From assembly GCA_002439165.1 (NCBI GenBank), contig DJTE01000005.1, positions 1 through 64,000 on the forward strand: 64,000 bases of DNA, in the 5' to 3' direction. Positions within the stretch are counted from its first letter, which is position 1. Each line of letters begins with the position of its first letter. Under the pieces are notes generated by a model that did no database searches, was not told the origin of the DNA, and saw only the letters and a list, made by a program, of their open reading frames with translations. Source of the stretch: Chryseobacterium indologenes (GTDB lineage Bacteria > Bacteroidota > Bacteroidia > Flavobacteriales > Weeksellaceae). Shown in pieces: positions 25,901-33,861 of the stretch. The position numbers and the translations under genes were made by a program.

Positions 25901-26046
25901 TGTCTAACGGAATGGGATCGGAAATTCAGAAGCCGCTGGCTATTATGATTGTAGGTGGACTGATCATCTGTATGCTGCTGTCCTTTACCGTATTGCCCGT
26001 TGTTTTTCATTACGCTTACCGTAAAAAGCATAAGGAAACCTTATAG
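22948..26046 (+). CDS. Heavy-metal RND efflux pump (CzcA/CusA family)
   Basis: 1032 aa with the 12-helix RND layout: helix 1 at about 12-30, a large periplasmic loop, helices 2-6 (about 335-500), helix 7 near 527, a second loop, and helices 8-12 (about 860-1020). The proton-relay helix 4 reads ALDFGLLLEGTLVIVEH: the first Asp (D395) and last Glu (E408) of the CzcA triad are kept, while the middle Asp is Glu (E401). CzcA/CusA relatives export Zn, Co, Cd or Cu/Ag from the periplasm; the ion is not certain. It is the last gene of the operon. Confidence 0.92.
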   Translation: MRKFVQNIVSFSLKNSLIVLLGTFLLLAGGIYSYIHTPIEAFPDVTNTRVRVITQWPGRSAEEIEKFVTLPISKEMNSIPNKTSVRSISLFGLSVVTVIFDDHISDFYAQQYASNKLGNVQLPNGAEYSIEPPSGATGEIYRYIIKSKLPIKEVTAIQDWVIERELLAVPGVADVVSFGGEEKTYEIKINPTELHNYDLSPLDVYEAVSKSNINVGGDVVSKGDQAYVVRGIGLLERKEDIENIQIEVKGSTPILVKHVAEVKVSAKPRLGQVGYNKENDVVEGIVIMLRGENPSEVIARLKERIEQLNGGELPGDVQIEPIIDRTELVNTTVHTVSKNLVEGVILVSVIVFIFLYNWRTTFIVASVIPLAFLFAIIMLKIQGLPANLISMGALDFGLLLEGTLVIVEHVFVALEHKARKIGLRRFNKISKLGIIKKSAGSVAGYIFFALLILIVALMPIFSFRKVEGKMFSPLAFTLGYALLGSLILSLTYVPAMCKLLLTKNIEEKENFISRFFRVNIYRIYEFSDRHKKGFIIGFVALLAVCGWRFSSYGSEFLPKLNEGAIYVRATLPNSVNLDESVRLTKEMKDILMKYDEVKFIMTQTGRPNDGTDPTGFFNIEFNIQLKPENEWKKKISKEELLEQMRVSLEKYPGINFGFSQPIQDNVEEYVAGVKAPLVIKIFGNDLFQLEDYANQVANSIRTVPGISDVNVFKNIGLPELRIQLHDSKMAKYGVSTADAQAVIEMTIGGQAATRFYENERMFDVMLRFEKQYRDTPEKMGDILIPTQDNKKVPLKEIATIDYHTGPSFIYREGNSRYIGVGFNIEGRDLGSTIKEAKAKVEKEVKLPKGHKMTWAGEFESKERAGKQLAMVVPISLVLILMLLYFNFGNMKDTLISSITLAFAFIGGFLSLWFTGTIFGISAGIGFIILFGVATIDGIVLIGVMKENLQNRMSLKESIAQGVQSRIRPVVMIALMGSMGLLPAAMSNGMGSEIQKPLAIMIVGGLIICMLLSFTVLPVVFHYAYRKKHKETL

Positions 26047-26070
26047 TTTCTTTTATTTTGTTCATTCTCT

Positions 26071-26099
26071 GGCCGGAATCCGTGAGGAAGATTCCGGCC
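26071..26099 (+). terminator. Terminator of the efflux operon
   Basis: A perfect 10-bp GC-rich stem (GGCCGGAATC against GATTCCGGCC) with a 9-base loop and five T, 25 bases after the pump stop codon. It may also serve the convergent gene at 26108. Confidence 0.92.
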
Positions 26100-26107
26100 T
26101 TTTTATG

Positions 26108-26863
26108 TTATACATTTTTTGTAGCTCCGAGGATTTCAATATTTTCAGCGACATCACTACTTTCACATTTTTTAAGTTCCTTTAAAAGTGCCGGAGTAAG
26201 AATTTCAGGGCTCAGGATCTGTGATGCTACCTTTGCAGCGGCATAATCCACAATGTCAATCACTGATTCTCTCAGGAATAACGGGGTATTGGAAGCGATC
26301 ACTGCTGTTGCCCAAGATGTTTCTCTTGCCTTTGAGATAGCAAAATCCAGAACCGCATTATCATTTCCATTGGAAATTTTATCAATCAGATTCACGGGAT
26401 AGCATATTTTATTCAGGGAATCCTGAACTTTCTGATTAATGGAAGCGATGACCGTGTTGATATGGTTAAAATCTTTCTTCAGCGGATTGATTTTCCGGTA
26501 CGGCATAATTGAGGCTGCTGAAATTCCGAGATCCAGATTGATGTGCGCATTCATTCCCAGGAAAATGTGCTGTAAAATTAAAAGGTTTTTATTCTTACAG
26601 GCTTCAAATGCGATATACCAGGCGTTGGTACATTTTCTCCCTTTGCTGTAATTTTCCCATGCTTCCAGATACCTTTGGGCAAAAGCAAGATCGAGAAGGG
26701 CCATTCTCGGATTGTCTTCAAATTTTTTCTGCTGAATCCCTTTTAAAACCTGTGCGGTCATAGCCCGGTAGGTGCAGGCAAAATATCCCGCGGGACTCTC
26801 TTTTTCCTTACACTGAATGATGATTTCATCCAGCTTTTTCAGAACTTCTTCAATGGTTTTCAT
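26108..26863 (-). CDS. DUF5995-like protein
   Basis: 251 aa, all-helical and soluble. The segment ILQHIFLGMNAHINLDLGI (about 94-112), with conserved His and Asn residues, resembles the core of the DUF5995 family as I recall it. No signal peptide. Function is not known for the family. The gene is single, with a terminator between it and the efflux operon on one side. The family name is from memory of the motif and should be checked by profile. Confidence 0.7.
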   Translation of the reverse strand: MKTIEEVLKKLDEIIIQCKEKESPAGYFACTYRAMTAQVLKGIQQKKFEDNPRMALLDLAFAQRYLEAWENYSKGRKCTNAWYIAFEACKNKNLLILQHIFLGMNAHINLDLGISAASIMPYRKINPLKKDFNHINTVIASINQKVQDSLNKICYPVNLIDKISNGNDNAVLDFAISKARETSWATAVIASNTPLFLRESVIDIVDYAAAKVASQILSPEILTPALLKELKKCESSDVAENIEILGATKNV

Positions 26864-27116
26864 GGTGTGGTCTTTGTCTGATTAAAGATAATGAAAAAGA
26901 AGAATGAAGAAAATAAAAAAACTCAGTTCGGGATAGGAATATCTGATTTAGACCGGTTGGAAGCCGGGATCCGGAAGAAGAAAGTTATGAAGCCTGCTGA
27001 TAATAAGTCTTCATTTATTTATAGTAATCTGATTTTGCTGAGACTTTCAGTATCTATAACTGAAAGTAACTTCCAGCCTTTTTATCCTAAAACTCCTTCA
27101 CCCGGACCCAGATTGA
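26864..27116. other. Intergenic region without a supported gene
   Basis: A rightward open frame begins at 26891 (KKKNEENKKTQFG) but soon runs through a terminator and then antisense to the GG-leader peptide gene, so I do not call it. The inverted ACTTTCAG / CTGAAAGT pair (27042-27069) could form a hairpin. Confidence 0.4.
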
Positions 27117-27144
27117 AAAAGCCGTCTCATTCGGGACGGCTTTT
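27117..27144. terminator. Terminator after the GG-leader peptide gene
   Basis: Perfect stem AAAAGCCGTC against GACGGCTTTT. Leftward it lies 18 bases past the stop of the peptide gene at 27163 and is followed by TTCAAT; rightward it is followed by TGTATGG. It is best assigned to the leftward gene. Confidence 0.8.
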
Positions 27145-27162
27145 GTATGGTTTCATTGATAT

Positions 27163-27408
27163 TTATGGAAACAGAGGTAGCGGATCAAGGGGTTCGATAG
27201 GTACAAGAACCTTTGGTTTACAGTATCCGGTGTTGACTTCGCATCTTCCGTTGACGCATATATAATCCGTCATCGTAGTTGATCCGTCAGGACATCTGAT
27301 CATGGCTTCACCGTGGCATCCGCCGTTACACAATGCAGGGTATAGATTTCCACCTGATATTTCTTTCAGTTCAGTTCTTGAAAGCTTAGATAAGTTCATT
27401 TTTTTCAT
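27163..27408 (-). CDS. GG-leader (bacteriocin-type) Cys-rich peptide
   Basis: 81 aa. The N terminus MKKMNLSKLSRTELKEISGG is a double-glycine leader of the type found on many Bacteroidota peptides, with cleavage expected after G20. The predicted mature part (about 61 residues) has six Cys (27, 31, 39, 51, 56 and 63 by count from the start, approximate) and a Pro-rich acidic tail (VPIEPLDPLPLFP). Such leaders are cut by C39-peptidase ABC transporters or, in other cases, guide modification enzymes. No transporter, protease or modifying enzyme lies next to it, so export or maturation would have to occur in trans. Activity unknown. Confidence 0.8.
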   Translation of the reverse strand: MKKMNLSKLSRTELKEISGGNLYPALCNGGCHGEAMIRCPDGSTTMTDYICVNGRCEVNTGYCKPKVLVPIEPLDPLPLFP

Positions 27409-27559
27409 GGGATCATTTTATGAGGTTGTTTTGTATGATGTTGAAAATGAACATCTAATATAATGAAAATAAATCACTATTTTGTTATATAATTTATTTT
27501 TTTTGAGTTTTGAAAAAAGAACAAGGCTGTTTTTTTAAGAAAAAACTGTTAGTTGATAC

Positions 27560-28711
27560 TTATTTTATTATTTCCTGTAACTCTGTTTCTAATTCCTGCT
27601 TTTCCTTTTCCGTATACAGTTCAGAATTCACTAAAGATGTCTTGAATTTTTTGACTGTCTGAAGGTAATTCTGCTTTAATTGAATCTGAGCTTGTACGAT
27701 ATATAAAAAACCTTGTGAAAAATTGGGATACGAATCCATTAATATCTGCCAGGCCTGAATAGCTTTGTCGTATTGTTTTTCATTATAAAAGAACCATCCC
27801 TTGCCATTTAAGACACCAATTGAAAAATTGAGTTTGGTTCCATAGCCGGATATTATTTTTTGCTCAAGAGATTTTTTAATACTTAAATCTTTTTGTTTAT
27901 TGGATGAATATTCAGCCTGAATACCGGACCATTCTTCAAATAGCTCATACAGTGCAGTGTTTATTACCAAACCAGGCGTTGCATTGTGGTCAGCGGCTTT
28001 AAAGCGATACCCTTTAATATCTAAAAAAGGATTGGGAACACTCTTTTTTATAACAGAATCCATCCTGGCAAAATCCTCGGGATAATCGTTCCCAATTCCG
28101 AAACGGTAATATTTTTTTGAAGTATAGGAAAGATTGCTCATCTTCCTTACAGAATCCGTTAAATCAATATTTTTCTGAAAGAAAAAAGGACTCATAGAAA
28201 TAACACCGTTCACATCGTTGATTCTTGAAGTAAACACAGCCGTTGTGAAATAACCATATCTTGAATGACCAATTAATATCCTGAATTTTGAAGCTTTGTA
28301 ATCTTTTTCGGCAAGAGGGATAAGCTCCTCAAAAATGAATTTTTCATTTTCAAGCGCAAGTCCATTGGGGTCCGAGGTTTTGTACTGGGTTTCATTGTAA
28401 CGGTAGCGCTGTTCAGATTCCACGCTGATTATTACAGATGAGGGCATCTGTTCAGTACTTGTCAGATAATCAATGGTGTTGATGATATAATTATGGCTTC
28501 TTTTGTTTTGTTTGTCAAATACAATAATTAATGGAAAATTGTTTTTTATTCCATTTTGCCACTCTATCGGAACTGTTACCGATATTTTTTTTCCAAATCC
28601 CAGGTTTTTTGAGTGTATGGTTGTGTCTTTTAGCTTTTTATATCTTTCGTAGTTTTGTGCGAACAGGGTGGCGGTAAATAGAATAAAGAGTAAAGATAAT
28701 CTTTTTGACAT
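27560..28711 (-). CDS. Putative esterase (alpha/beta hydrolase) with C-terminal TPR-like part
   Basis: 383 aa. Signal peptide (1-18, ending TLFAQ). The hydrolase domain (about 20-275) resembles the esterase D / Fes-type group: a beta-strand PLIIVFDKQ, the nucleophile elbow GHSRYG (Ser near 150), and a likely catalytic His in ADHNATPG near 245. The C-terminal part (about 295-380) looks like one or two TPR-type helical pairs (GKGWFFYNEKQYDKAIQAW). Related Bacteroidota proteins are periplasmic esterases, some acting on siderophores. Substrate not known. Confidence 0.83.
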   Translation of the reverse strand: MSKRLSLLFILFTATLFAQNYERYKKLKDTTIHSKNLGFGKKISVTVPIEWQNGIKNNFPLIIVFDKQNKRSHNYIINTIDYLTSTEQMPSSVIISVESEQRYRYNETQYKTSDPNGLALENEKFIFEELIPLAEKDYKASKFRILIGHSRYGYFTTAVFTSRINDVNGVISMSPFFFQKNIDLTDSVRKMSNLSYTSKKYYRFGIGNDYPEDFARMDSVIKKSVPNPFLDIKGYRFKAADHNATPGLVINTALYELFEEWSGIQAEYSSNKQKDLSIKKSLEQKIISGYGTKLNFSIGVLNGKGWFFYNEKQYDKAIQAWQILMDSYPNFSQGFLYIVQAQIQLKQNYLQTVKKFKTSLVNSELYTEKEKQELETELQEIIK

Positions 28712-28748
28712 CTCGGTTTGTTTTTAATAGGGGATGAACCCCATGTTA

Positions 28749-29255
28749 TTATGGATTTTCCTTAGAGATTTCTTTATGATGCTTCAGGTATAAAGGCAGT
28801 GCTGCCGAGCCGTACCAGGGAAAGATCTCGTAACTGAAAACCCCGGCCTGTACTGCGGGATCTGTTTTTACCCATTGTTCGGCTTCTTCTTTAGATTTTG
28901 TATTGAAAATAAACATACCCCGGTAATTTTCCTTATTTTTTTCTAAGAATGGACCTGCCACAATGATCTTTCCTTCATCCGCAAGTTTTGTAATATTTCC
29001 CATATGCCCCTTCATCAGTTCTCCCATCCGGGTTTTATCTTCAATTGTGGTGGCTCCGGTGGTCAGCATAACGATGGTATAGGCCTTCATTCCGTACTGG
29101 TCTGCGCCTAAAGATTTTGCCAGTTCCCCGTTAAATACTGAAGATGCAGAGGCAGGTTTAGCAGATTCTCCCTTTTTTCCGTCCTGCCCTTTGGTATAGA
29201 CAAAACATGAAGACATCAGCAGAGAGATCACAAATAATGAGAGTATTTTTTTCAT
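28749..29255 (-). CDS. YciI-domain lipoprotein
   Basis: 168 aa. Lipobox (LMSSC, Cys at 17). After a Lys/Ser/Ala linker (about 22-45) a YciI-like dimeric alpha/beta-barrel follows (about 55-150): MLTTGATT, KLADEGKIIVAGPF and WVKTDPAVQAGVFSYEI, the last being typical of the family. Relatives are small cytoplasmic proteins of uncertain function; an exported lipid-anchored version is less usual. It lies 15 bases upstream (in direction of transcription, downstream) of pncB and may be co-transcribed with it. Confidence 0.84.
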   Translation of the reverse strand: MKKILSLFVISLLMSSCFVYTKGQDGKKGESAKPASASSVFNGELAKSLGADQYGMKAYTIVMLTTGATTIEDKTRMGELMKGHMGNITKLADEGKIIVAGPFLEKNKENYRGMFIFNTKSKEEAEQWVKTDPAVQAGVFSYEIFPWYGSAALPLYLKHHKEISKENP

Positions 29256-29270
29256 GGTTTCAGGGATTGA

Positions 29271-30449
29271 TTAATCTTTTATTCTTAAAAACTCTTTGGC
29301 CAGTTCGATCATTTTCGGATCTCCGGTATATTTTCCATGTTCATCAGAAAGTTTTACCGTAGGAATCCACTCCTGGTTGGGAGCCTGAACGCCGATAAGC
29401 TTCATAACGATATTCATAGGCTTCAGACCTACGTCGTTGGTAAGGTTGGTGCCTATTCCGAAAGAGATTCCTATCTTTCCCCGGCAGTAGTTCGTGATTT
29501 CCTCTACTTTTTCAAGGTTCAGGGCATCGGAGAAGATAATGTACTTGAACATCGGGTTGATCCCGTTTTTCTGATAGTGGGCAATCGTTTTATCAGCAAA
29601 CTCCAGAGGGTCACCGCTGTCATGACGGACTCCATCGAACAGCTTGGCGAATTTTTTGTCAAACTGCTGGAAAAATACATCTGTTGTATAGGTATCAGAC
29701 AGTGCTACTCCAAGATCACCTCTGTATACATCTACCCAATGTTCCAGTGCCAGCTCGTTGGCCATTTTGAACCCGTATTCTGCGGCATGGAACATAAACC
29801 ATTCATGAGCGTGAGTCCCGATAGGCTTTACTCCGTACTTCATGGCAAAATGAACGTTTGAACTTCCGATGAATGTAGAATCTTTTTTCTGGGTTAAAGC
29901 TTCCATGACCAGATTCTGTACTTTATAAGAGTGTCTTCTCCGTGTTCCGAACTCAGCGAAAGTTACCCCAAGCCTGCCCAATGAATCTGCCTTTTCAATG
30001 GTTTTGCTCATTACCACTTCATTGGAATCTCTTTCCATATGATTCATTTCGTAATGCAGTTCACTGATCAGAGCCAGTAACGGAACTTCCCAAAGAATCG
30101 TTCTGTACCACAATCCTTCCACAGTTACGCTGAGATCACTTCCTTCCTGGTGAATTTTTACCTCAGACGGATCATAATGATAGCCTTCCAGGAAATCAAG
30201 ATACGGGAGATCAATATAAGGGCAGGTTCTTGCCATAAATTTCTTTTCATCTTTCGTCAGCTTTAATTCGGCCATTTTATTAACCGCTTCTTTCAGCGCC
30301 ACATCAAAACCGGGAGGGAAATGGTGCTTTCCTCTGTTGATGAATTCATACTTTACAATAGAATTCGGGAATAATTTTACCACTGCATTCTGCATGGTTA
30401 TTTTATAGAAATCATTATCGAGGATAGAGTTTAATCGAACGTCGTGCAT
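29271..30449 (-). CDS. pncB: Nicotinate phosphoribosyltransferase
   Basis: 392 aa, the normal length. The start NDFYKITMQ and KYEFINRG segments, FGTRRRHS (substrate site), GTHAHEW with the phospho-accepting His at 215, and RHDSGDP and SFGIGTNLTND for PRPP binding are all present. The enzyme makes nicotinate mononucleotide from nicotinate and PRPP with ATP hydrolysis, in NAD salvage. A leftward TATATTTG (30476-30469) lies 20 bases before the start. Confidence 0.97.
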   Translation of the reverse strand: MHDVRLNSILDNDFYKITMQNAVVKLFPNSIVKYEFINRGKHHFPPGFDVALKEAVNKMAELKLTKDEKKFMARTCPYIDLPYLDFLEGYHYDPSEVKIHQEGSDLSVTVEGLWYRTILWEVPLLALISELHYEMNHMERDSNEVVMSKTIEKADSLGRLGVTFAEFGTRRRHSYKVQNLVMEALTQKKDSTFIGSSNVHFAMKYGVKPIGTHAHEWFMFHAAEYGFKMANELALEHWVDVYRGDLGVALSDTYTTDVFFQQFDKKFAKLFDGVRHDSGDPLEFADKTIAHYQKNGINPMFKYIIFSDALNLEKVEEITNYCRGKIGISFGIGTNLTNDVGLKPMNIVMKLIGVQAPNQEWIPTVKLSDEHGKYTGDPKMIELAKEFLRIKD

Positions 30450-30489
30450 AATATGTGTAATTTTAACGCAAATATAATCATTAAAAATA

Positions 30490-30516
30490 AAAATCGCCTA
30501 AATGTAAGACGATTTT
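30490..30516 (-). terminator. Terminator of dps
   Basis: Stem AAAATCGTCT against AGGCGATTTT (one mismatch pair) and 7-base loop, T-rich leftward flank, 25 bases past the dps stop codon. It separates dps from pncB. Confidence 0.85.
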
Positions 30517-30541
30517 TTTATTATCAGATGATTTTTACAGG

Positions 30542-31018
30542 TTACTTCCCTAAATAAGAGTTGTACATCCATACTTCTTTTTCCTGTTCTGTGATGTAAT
30601 CGCTCATCTGGGAGTTGGTTCCTTCATCTCCTGCTTTATCCGTAATATCCAGAAGTTCCCTCTGAAGATCGATAACCACTTTGAATGAATTAAGAATAAG
30701 CTCAACACTTTTGGTGGCATCGCTTACTTCTTTGCTTTCCTTAATGGTAGCTACTTTCAGATAATCAGAATAGTTGTGGGCAGGTGTTGCTCCCAGCGTA
30801 AGGATTCTTTCCGCAATTTCATCGATTTTTAATACCAGGCTGTTGTACAGTTCCTCAAATTTCGGGTGAAGGGTAAAGAACTGATCTCCTTTGATATTCC
30901 AGTGTGAACCTCTTGTATTCTGGTAAAATACGGAGTAATTCGCCAAAAGGATATTTAGTTTTTCTGAAATGTTTTTACAGTCGGCTTCTTTCAGGCCGAT
31001 AATGCTTGCATTTTTCAT
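30542..31018 (-). CDS. dps: Dps-family ferritin-like DNA protection protein
   Basis: 158 aa. The four-helix Dps fold with its intersubunit ferroxidase ligands visible at H39 (GSHWNIKG), H51 (LHPKFEEL), D66 and E70 (IDEIAERI). Dps forms a 12-subunit shell that oxidises iron with peroxide and shields DNA in starvation. The N terminus is short and not very basic, so DNA binding may be weak. Transcribed alone and ended by a strong hairpin. Confidence 0.95.
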   Translation of the reverse strand: MKNASIIGLKEADCKNISEKLNILLANYSVFYQNTRGSHWNIKGDQFFTLHPKFEELYNSLVLKIDEIAERILTLGATPAHNYSDYLKVATIKESKEVSDATKSVELILNSFKVVIDLQRELLDITDKAGDEGTNSQMSDYITEQEKEVWMYNSYLGK

Positions 31019-31207
31019 AAGTTTACTTTTTTATACTGACAGAATCAGAAAATATTGTGCCGAAACGGGTTATTGTCAATAGATGATAACTATAAGAATA
31101 TGTTTTAAAATAGTTTGGAAATATTGATTTTAAATGAAAAACTAAAACCGGAAACCGGATAAAGGTAAACATTTTTCCTGCGCTGCCGGTTTACAGCAGA
31201 TGATGCT

Positions 31208-31215
31208 TATCTTTG
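31208..31215 (+). promoter_or_regulatory. -7 element deciding the glycosyltransferase start
   Basis: TATCTTTG. The TTG that would give a nine-codon longer protein (31213) is part of this element, so translation most likely starts at the ATG at 31240. Confidence 0.6.
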
Positions 31216-31239
31216 AGACATTATATTTACCCTTTTAAG

Positions 31240-32832
31240 ATGGATATATCCCGAAATACAGGTTTCCGAAGTTTTTTACTGTCTTCTGCTTTCTTTTTCT
31301 CAGTGTGTCTGCTGTATTATATCAGCTCCGTACTGAAAACGGATGGGCATTATGTATATTTTCTGGATGATGCTTACATTCACCTTGCTATGGCTAAGAA
31401 CTTTGCCCTGCATGAGGTCTGGGGTATGACGGAATACCGGTTTTCCTCTACATCTTCATCACCTCTTTTTACCTATATGCTGAGCGTTCTGATTAAGGTT
31501 TTCGGAAATAATGATCAGATTCCTTTATATTTCAATGTTTTCTTCAGTATGGGAACCCTTTACTTTCTCTCCTTATATTATGCTGATGTTTTCAAAGGAG
31601 TAAAAAGAACGGTGGTGGCGGTACTCTTCACAGTATTTTTTATTGTGCTTCCCCTGCATCTGCTTTCCGGGATGGAGCACGTTTTTCAGGTGTTCCTTTT
31701 CGTGGTAAATATCTTTTGTTTTAACCGTAGGAACCGGAGCAGTCTGGCCGGGTATGGCTTCTGCTTCAGTATTGTACTGATGGGGCTCATCCGTTTCGAG
31801 AGTATGTTCTACTTTGTGATCCTGGCTTTTATGCTGGCACTGGTCAGAAAATGGAAAGATGCAGTATTGGTTTTGATCCTCGGATTTGTGCCTGTTGCAG
31901 TTTTTTGTGCTTTCAATTACCAGCAGGACGGCTATCTTTTCCCCAATTCGGTAGTGGTAAAAGGAACAAAGCTGAGCCTGGATTCCAATATAGCGCAGCA
32001 GCTCAGAGTTATTTTTCTGGATAATTTTCTTTTGAATGTCAGTTTTTACAAAGTTGGCTTATTTCCTGTTTTGCTGTGCCTTGTTTTTATTTGCAGGGAT
32101 CTCAGGGCGAAAACGGTGAAAGATACACTTGAAGATAATTTCTTACTGATTGTATTCTCCCTGCTGATGTTCTGTCATTCTATGTTTGCCGATCTTAAAG
32201 GGCCTTTCCGTTATGAAGCTTATATTCTTGCCGGGTTTTCTATGATTCTGATCCCTAAATTCAAAGGACTGTTTTTTAATTTCAGGGATTATATTAAAAA
32301 GGAAACACTCATCAGTCTGTTGGTAGCTGCCAATGCTCTGCTTCTTATATATAAAGGATGGGTTGCCCATAAAGTGATGAATAACGGAGGCAAGAATATT
32401 TATGAACAGCAGGTGCAGTCTGCAAAATTTCTGCACAAGTTCTACAACACTTCAGGAGTAGTGGCAAATGATATTGGGGCTATAAGTTATTATACGGATA
32501 TTCATTTACTGGATATTGCCGGCCTGGGGTCTGTGGAAACAGTTCCTTTTAATGAAAACAAAAAAAAGTTTGATCGGAAATTTGAAGATTTCCTTATAAA
32601 ATACTGTACAGACAATAGGTATGATCTTGCTGTGGTGTATGAAGGGTGGCTTCAGGGGCATGTTCCGGCCGGATGGAAAAAAGCGGCTGTTCTGAAAATA
32701 AAGCAGAAGGTAACTGTGGCAAGACTGGAGGTTTCTATTTATTCCATAGAGGAAAAGAACCTGGAACAGCTGAAAGAGAATATCAGAAAATTTAACTGGA
32801 ATAAAAATGTTACCGTCACAATCGTTGATTAA
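31240..32832 (+). CDS. GT-C-like integral membrane glycosyltransferase
   Basis: 530 aa from the ATG at 31240 (MDISRNTGF). About ten membrane helices across residues 10-375, then a soluble periplasmic tail (about 390-530). Soon after helix 1 comes LDDAYIHLAMAKN, the acidic DD pair typical of GT-C enzymes that use polyprenyl-linked sugars, and SSTSSSPLFTY follows. The best guess is a transferase for cell-surface glycan or protein glycosylation, similar to arabinofuranosyl- or mannosyltransferases; donor and acceptor are unknown. It stands alone between dps and the ribosomal str operon. Confidence 0.75.
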   Translation: MDISRNTGFRSFLLSSAFFFSVCLLYYISSVLKTDGHYVYFLDDAYIHLAMAKNFALHEVWGMTEYRFSSTSSSPLFTYMLSVLIKVFGNNDQIPLYFNVFFSMGTLYFLSLYYADVFKGVKRTVVAVLFTVFFIVLPLHLLSGMEHVFQVFLFVVNIFCFNRRNRSSLAGYGFCFSIVLMGLIRFESMFYFVILAFMLALVRKWKDAVLVLILGFVPVAVFCAFNYQQDGYLFPNSVVVKGTKLSLDSNIAQQLRVIFLDNFLLNVSFYKVGLFPVLLCLVFICRDLRAKTVKDTLEDNFLLIVFSLLMFCHSMFADLKGPFRYEAYILAGFSMILIPKFKGLFFNFRDYIKKETLISLLVAANALLLIYKGWVAHKVMNNGGKNIYEQQVQSAKFLHKFYNTSGVVANDIGAISYYTDIHLLDIAGLGSVETVPFNENKKKFDRKFEDFLIKYCTDNRYDLAVVYEGWLQGHVPAGWKKAAVLKIKQKVTVARLEVSIYSIEEKNLEQLKENIRKFNWNKNVTVTIVD

Positions 32833-32887
32833 ATGTAAGTGTCTGTTAATTAATTTTTAATAAAAAAGATTATTTACAGATAACTGC

Positions 32888-32917
32888 TTGTTAATTAAAA
32901 AATAATTACTATTTTTG
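32888..32917 (+). promoter_or_regulatory. str operon promoter
   Basis: TTG (32888-32890), 19 bases, TATTTTTG (32910-32917), 25 bases before rpsL. An ideal match to the strong Bacteroidota promoter pattern. Confidence 0.88.
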
Positions 32918-32941
32918 CACCCTAAAATAAAAAGCAATTAA

Positions 32942-33355
32942 ATGCCTACTATTCAACAATTAGTAAGAAAAGGAAGAGCCACGCTTGCCAAGAAGAGCAA
33001 ATCGGCTGCCCTAGATTCTTGTCCACAAAGACGTGGTGTATGTACGAGAGTATATACAACTACACCGAAGAAACCTAACTCTGCACTTAGAAAAGTAGCA
33101 AGGGTAAGACTTTCTAACGGTAAAGAAGTGAATGCCTACATCCCGGGCGAAGGACACAATCTTCAGGAGCACTCGATAGTATTGGTTAGAGGCGGAAGGG
33201 TGAAAGACCTACCGGGAGTACGTTACCACATCGTAAGAGGTGCATTAGACACCGCTGGTGTAAATGGAAGAACACAGAGAAGATCTAAGTACGGAGCTAA
33301 GAGACCTAAACCAGGACAAGCAGCAGCTGCTCCTGCAAAAGGAAAGAAAAAATAA
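32942..33355 (+). CDS. rpsL: 30S ribosomal protein S12
   Basis: 137 aa. Decoding-centre protein of the small subunit. The two conserved streptomycin-related loops are visible: KKPNSALRK (about residues 43-51) and PGVRYHIVRG (about 91-100). The tail is extended by an Ala/Pro/Lys-rich stretch. First gene of the str operon; rpsG follows after 23 bases. Confidence 0.98.
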   Translation: MPTIQQLVRKGRATLAKKSKSAALDSCPQRRGVCTRVYTTTPKKPNSALRKVARVRLSNGKEVNAYIPGEGHNLQEHSIVLVRGGRVKDLPGVRYHIVRGALDTAGVNGRTQRRSKYGAKRPKPGQAAAAPAKGKKK

Positions 33356-33378
33356 TCATTAAATAAGGTACAGAAACA

Positions 33379-33855
33379 ATGAGAAAGACAAAAGCGAAAA
33401 AAAGACCGTTGTTACCAGATCCGAAATTTAATGATCAATTGGTAACGAGATTCGTAAACAACTTAATGCTTGACGGTAAGAAGTCAATCGCATTCAAAAT
33501 TTTCTATGATGCACTGGATATCGTAGAAACTAAAAAAGGAGATAACGAAAAAACTGCACTTGAAATCTGGAAAGATGCACTTACAAATGTAATGCCTCAC
33601 GTAGAAGTACGTTCCAGAAGAGTAGGTGGAGCTAACTTCCAGATCCCTATGCCAATCAGAGCCGACAGAAAAATTTCTATGGCAATGAAATGGTTAATCA
33701 AATATTCTAAAGCTAGAAATGATAAGTCTATGGCTTTGAAATTAGCTAACGAAGTTGTAGCTGCTTCAAGAGAAGAAGGTGCTGCTTTCAAAAAGAAATC
33801 TGATACTCACAAAATGGCGGAAGCTAACAAAGCTTTCTCACACTTCAAATTCTAA
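33379..33855 (+). CDS. rpsG: 30S ribosomal protein S7
   Basis: 158 aa. Head-domain 16S rRNA binder; the start MRKTKAKKR and the core VRSRRVGGANFQIP are typical. S7 is the usual translational repressor of this operon in E. coli; no repressor hairpin is obvious in the short rpsL-rpsG gap here. fusA starts six bases after its stop. Confidence 0.98.
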   Translation: MRKTKAKKRPLLPDPKFNDQLVTRFVNNLMLDGKKSIAFKIFYDALDIVETKKGDNEKTALEIWKDALTNVMPHVEVRSRRVGGANFQIPMPIRADRKISMAMKWLIKYSKARNDKSMALKLANEVVAASREEGAAFKKKSDTHKMAEANKAFSHFKF

Positions 33856-33861
33856 TCTGAA

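Noticed and set aside
26891..27265. Rightward 124-codon frame next to the GG-leader gene
   Set aside because: It reads through a perfect terminator hairpin and then antisense to a clear peptide gene; the composition of its second half is the mirror of that gene.
31213..31239. TTG start nine codons upstream for the glycosyltransferase
   Set aside because: The TTG is the end of the TATCTTTG promoter element and cannot be in the transcript as a start.
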